DNA of 64,000 nucleotides from Prinia subflava (taxonomy: Eukaryota > Chordata > Aves > Passeriformes > Cisticolidae), in NCBI RefSeq assembly GCF_021018805.1, contig NC_086248.1, positions 62,071,985 to 62,135,984 of the forward strand, written 5' to 3'. Shown here one piece after another: positions 61,031-64,000 of this stretch; the stretch's first letter is position 1, and each line of letters begins with the position of its first letter. A program made the position numbers and the translations under genes. The notes beneath the pieces are model-generated. The model was not told the DNA's origin, did not search any database, and saw nothing but the letters and a program-made list of their open reading frames with translations.

Positions 61031-64000
61031 GTAACTGCAATAAAGAGGGGGCCTCCACTGGCAAAGCCTTTCGGGGAGCCTAGGGTTCCCTTTTAACTGA
61101 CCCCAACATTGTACCATATTTAGCATATGTACCATTTACAAGAAATAGTAGGTTTTTAAATAGTCAGACAATGCAAAATTAATGGACAAAAAATCATACC
61201 CATGTCCTTAGCAAGATAAGTTATTACACATTTCTGTTGGATAGTTAAAATCCCCTACCTCTCTTCTTAAAATTCTCCATAGTAAATCTGTGACTTTATT
61301 CTGTTGCTTCTAAATAGCTACAGTGTTTTTTGAGGAGCAGTCTCAATCCTAGTCTGTCCAAACAGACTAGCACACCCAGTGTGCTGTGCTCAACCAGTGC
61401 TAGCAGGGCTCCAACTCCATGGGAACAATGAGAATACATTAGTCTTGTCACCTGAAATATCCATTTAGCATCCTGGTTTTTTTCAAGTATTTTAAGTTTT
61501 GTCTTCATTGCTGTTTTCTCTAACATAAGTCCTGTAAAATCTGAAGGAAAAAATACAGTTAGGTTTCATATTGATCAGGGATTATCTGACTGATGGAACT
61601 AGGATATGGTAGAAAACGCCTTTTAGCCTCTAAAGAGAGAAAAATTACTGATCACAGAGCTGATGAAATCATTCTAACTATTCTAAAATGTTTAGCTGTT
61701 CTACATGTTATGAAAGCCAGTTTATCAGAGTTATAAATAACAGTACAGCCCACTAAAAGTCAGATTAATGCATAGCAATCCCAAAAGCATTCCATCAAGG
61801 AGTACAGTCATTTGGGTAGATAGCTTTAGTCAGTTTATTACTAACCTGATTGGACACTCAAGATACTTATAATGGATTTAATTTGATAATAATAAATTAT
61901 TGCTTATGCTAATGGTGCTATCCAGATTAATAGGTTTTAAATGGTTAGTGCTATTTTATTGTCTCATCCTGACTAATGAACTATGTCTGCACTGTACATT
62001 GAATGATGGAGACCAATAACTTAAACAGTATCATACAGTGGTATCAGTATGGAACATCTGAACATTTTTTTCCTTATACATAAGTATAAGCTGAAGTCTA
62101 TAAAAGATTATGAAAGATTAATGTGTGCAACAGAAACTGTAAATAGCTGACAGAACTCTGGGAAATTGGTTTAAGTGCCTCACCACTCCTCACTCAAACC
62201 ATCTGTTAGGCAATTCTCCGGAAAAAAAAAACAACAAAAAACAAACACAATTTTTAGAAATGTTTGTTCTGCAAACATAAATGAATACTTTTCAATTTCT
62301 TTCAAGTCATGTAGAAGGATATGTATCTTACAACATGTCTGCATGGAGATATGGCGCCTATTTAACTACTTCTGAAGAAAGTTGTGATGGCCCAGGCAGG
62401 CCATCCAAGATGAATCAGAATTCCCTGTTTAGCTTTGCTAGAAGAGGAGTTGAGTGTCTGAGGACACAGAGTGTGCTTGACAAGTGTCTTCAGCTCATGT
62501 CCAGCTCACTTGCACAAGCAGAAGAAGCCAGTCTTGCTCTGTCCCCACCTGCTCTTGTCCTCCAGCCCCCATTGCAAGTGCATTGCTGATGTTGCTGACA
62601 GTGCAGCTCCCACAAGTACTTGTGCCAGGAGAGGAGAGGTGGTGGAACAACAGGGCTAGGGACATCAGGAAGGGGAGGTTCATGTCTCTCAGTGAAGCAT
62701 ATACTTATGTCACTTTAAGCAGCTTGTGAAACTTCACTGCAGAGCCCCAGCTCAGCAAGATACTCAAATATATGCCTAACTTGAGGCACACAGGCTCAAG
62801 AAAATACGAGAGCATATGCTTTATTTTTAAACACATTATTAAGAGCTTCCTGAATAGAGATAATTTCCTTCTCAGTATTTCTCTTCCCATCTAGCATAAC
62901 TTTATTTTTTCACTTCCTGCCAATATGTACTTCATTTCCCTCTGCACACTGCCAGCCAGCCCTCAACTTGCTGGTTAGAATCTTTTCATTCTCTTAGGTG
63001 GAGTGTGTGTGGGGTGCCACACTATTTTGGGAAGGCATTAAAGATACAGGGCAATAAAAATACAGATCCTCAGGGAGCAGGAATGGGATGGGGTTCATTG
63101 AGTACTATAGCTATAGCTTTGTTGTCTTCTGTGTTGTATGTGTTCCATAGAAAATTAAAAAGCCTAAATATCTTTAAATAAGTATGGATTCAGATCTCCA
63201 TACTAACCTGTTCTGTTATCAGAGCCTAGGGTATGGAGGAAAAATCTACTTCTGTACCATTTCTCATTGCTGTCCTGTCTTCTGTGGCCTTGGAGAGGTA
63301 GATAAGGGATATAAGAAAGCTTGTGAGTCCTGCCCTGTGAGTCAGCTAGTAGGTCTGAGACAGTGTAAATAAATATCCCAAACTTTAGACAATTTAAGTT
63401 CACCAGGTACCTGATTGGTTGACCCCAAATATTTCTTTAACCAGAAGATTTTATTCATTATTTCACCAACAGCATTTCACTGAAGCCAAACTTGAAATTT
63501 TCTGTTTTCTCAGTACTTACAAGTTTGGGCATTCCACAAATGTTTTTCTTCAGCTGTGGGATCTTGAACAGTATAGAGTATGTAGGCAATATCTTGTTAT
63601 ATTCATCTAAACGGGTAATACCTGTCAGTCTCTGAAGTCCGGTTGGGATGATAATTGATGACCAGCACTGAAGAGGACTGGCCAATCTGTTAGGTTGGTT
63701 TCAGTGATTTTTTTTCCCCCCCATGAGATTCCCAGTTTTTGTTGTATCCAGCTGCTAGAATATTGTTACATAGTATCTTTTGACTAAAATCAGAGTTAAA
63801 TTACACTTAAGAACATCTGTTGCCTGCAGTCATCAACTGTCTTTAGCCCTATTTTGGTTTGTGCTTAGAAACTGAAAATTCAATTTTGATCTTTTGAAAG
63901 TAAAGAATTTCACCTAAATTATTTAACAGACCTTTATACCTACCTGTAGCAGAGAAGGTTGCATTTAATTAATTATACAGCTGTGAGTGCCTATTGTTCA
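61031..64000. other. intergenic, no gene seen
   Basis: No exon, RNA gene or clear transposon. The right edge shows nothing that would place the neighbouring gene. Confidence 0.55.

Noticed and set aside
47600..64000. 5' exons of the expected neighbour HIVEP2
   Set aside because: Nothing recognisable, and no second CpG island is seen before the right edge.

Overview
The window looks like ordinary nuclear DNA from a bird, most likely a passerine. It is AT-rich, intron-dominated and has one CpG island. Its interspersed repeats are of avian type: several CR1 3' ends, two avian endogenous-retrovirus (ERV) LTRs, and one short element that joins a tRNA-Ile-like segment to a CR1 tail, the structure of the passerine TguSINE1 family. 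The lineage call rests on recalled family structure, not on a search.

The only protein-coding gene I can support is AIG1 (androgen-induced 1, a membrane FAHFA hydrolase of the AIG1/ADTRP family), on the minus strand. Exon 1 (46603-46743, 47 codons, with the start codon and the expected catalytic Thr43) lies in a CpG island. Exon 2 (10246-10401, 52 codons) lies about 36 kb downstream. Both exons end in phase 0 at GT/AG sites, so the joined coding part is residues 1-99. Later exons, including the one with the catalytic His, would lie beyond coordinate 1.

Layout: 1-10245 is the start of AIG1 intron 2. It holds a solo LTR with a perfect 5-bp target duplication (875-1626) and a decayed older ERV fragment with RNase H/integrase remnants (about 1859-4789, minus). 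10402-46602 is intron 1. It holds CR1 pieces, an avian LTR (about 27850-28391), a 50-bp-arm hairpin (13717-13834), microsatellites, a 49-nt A run, and two TATA-containing segments of unknown meaning. 46290-47340 is the AIG1 CpG island and promoter, with a (TG)12 tract. 47339-47589 is a 17-bp minisatellite of about 15 copies just upstream. 47600-64000 is intergenic upstream DNA with CR1 and SINE insertions, old MIR-like fragments and low-complexity tracts. In other vertebrates HIVEP2 is the head-to-head neighbour, so it would be expected beyond the right edge; no exon of it is seen here.

No bacterial or CRISPR-type system is present, and I see no new protein system. The most unusual structures are the long near-perfect hairpin in intron 1, the phased minisatellite next to the AIG1 promoter, and the pair of direct repeats that bracket AIG1 exon 2.
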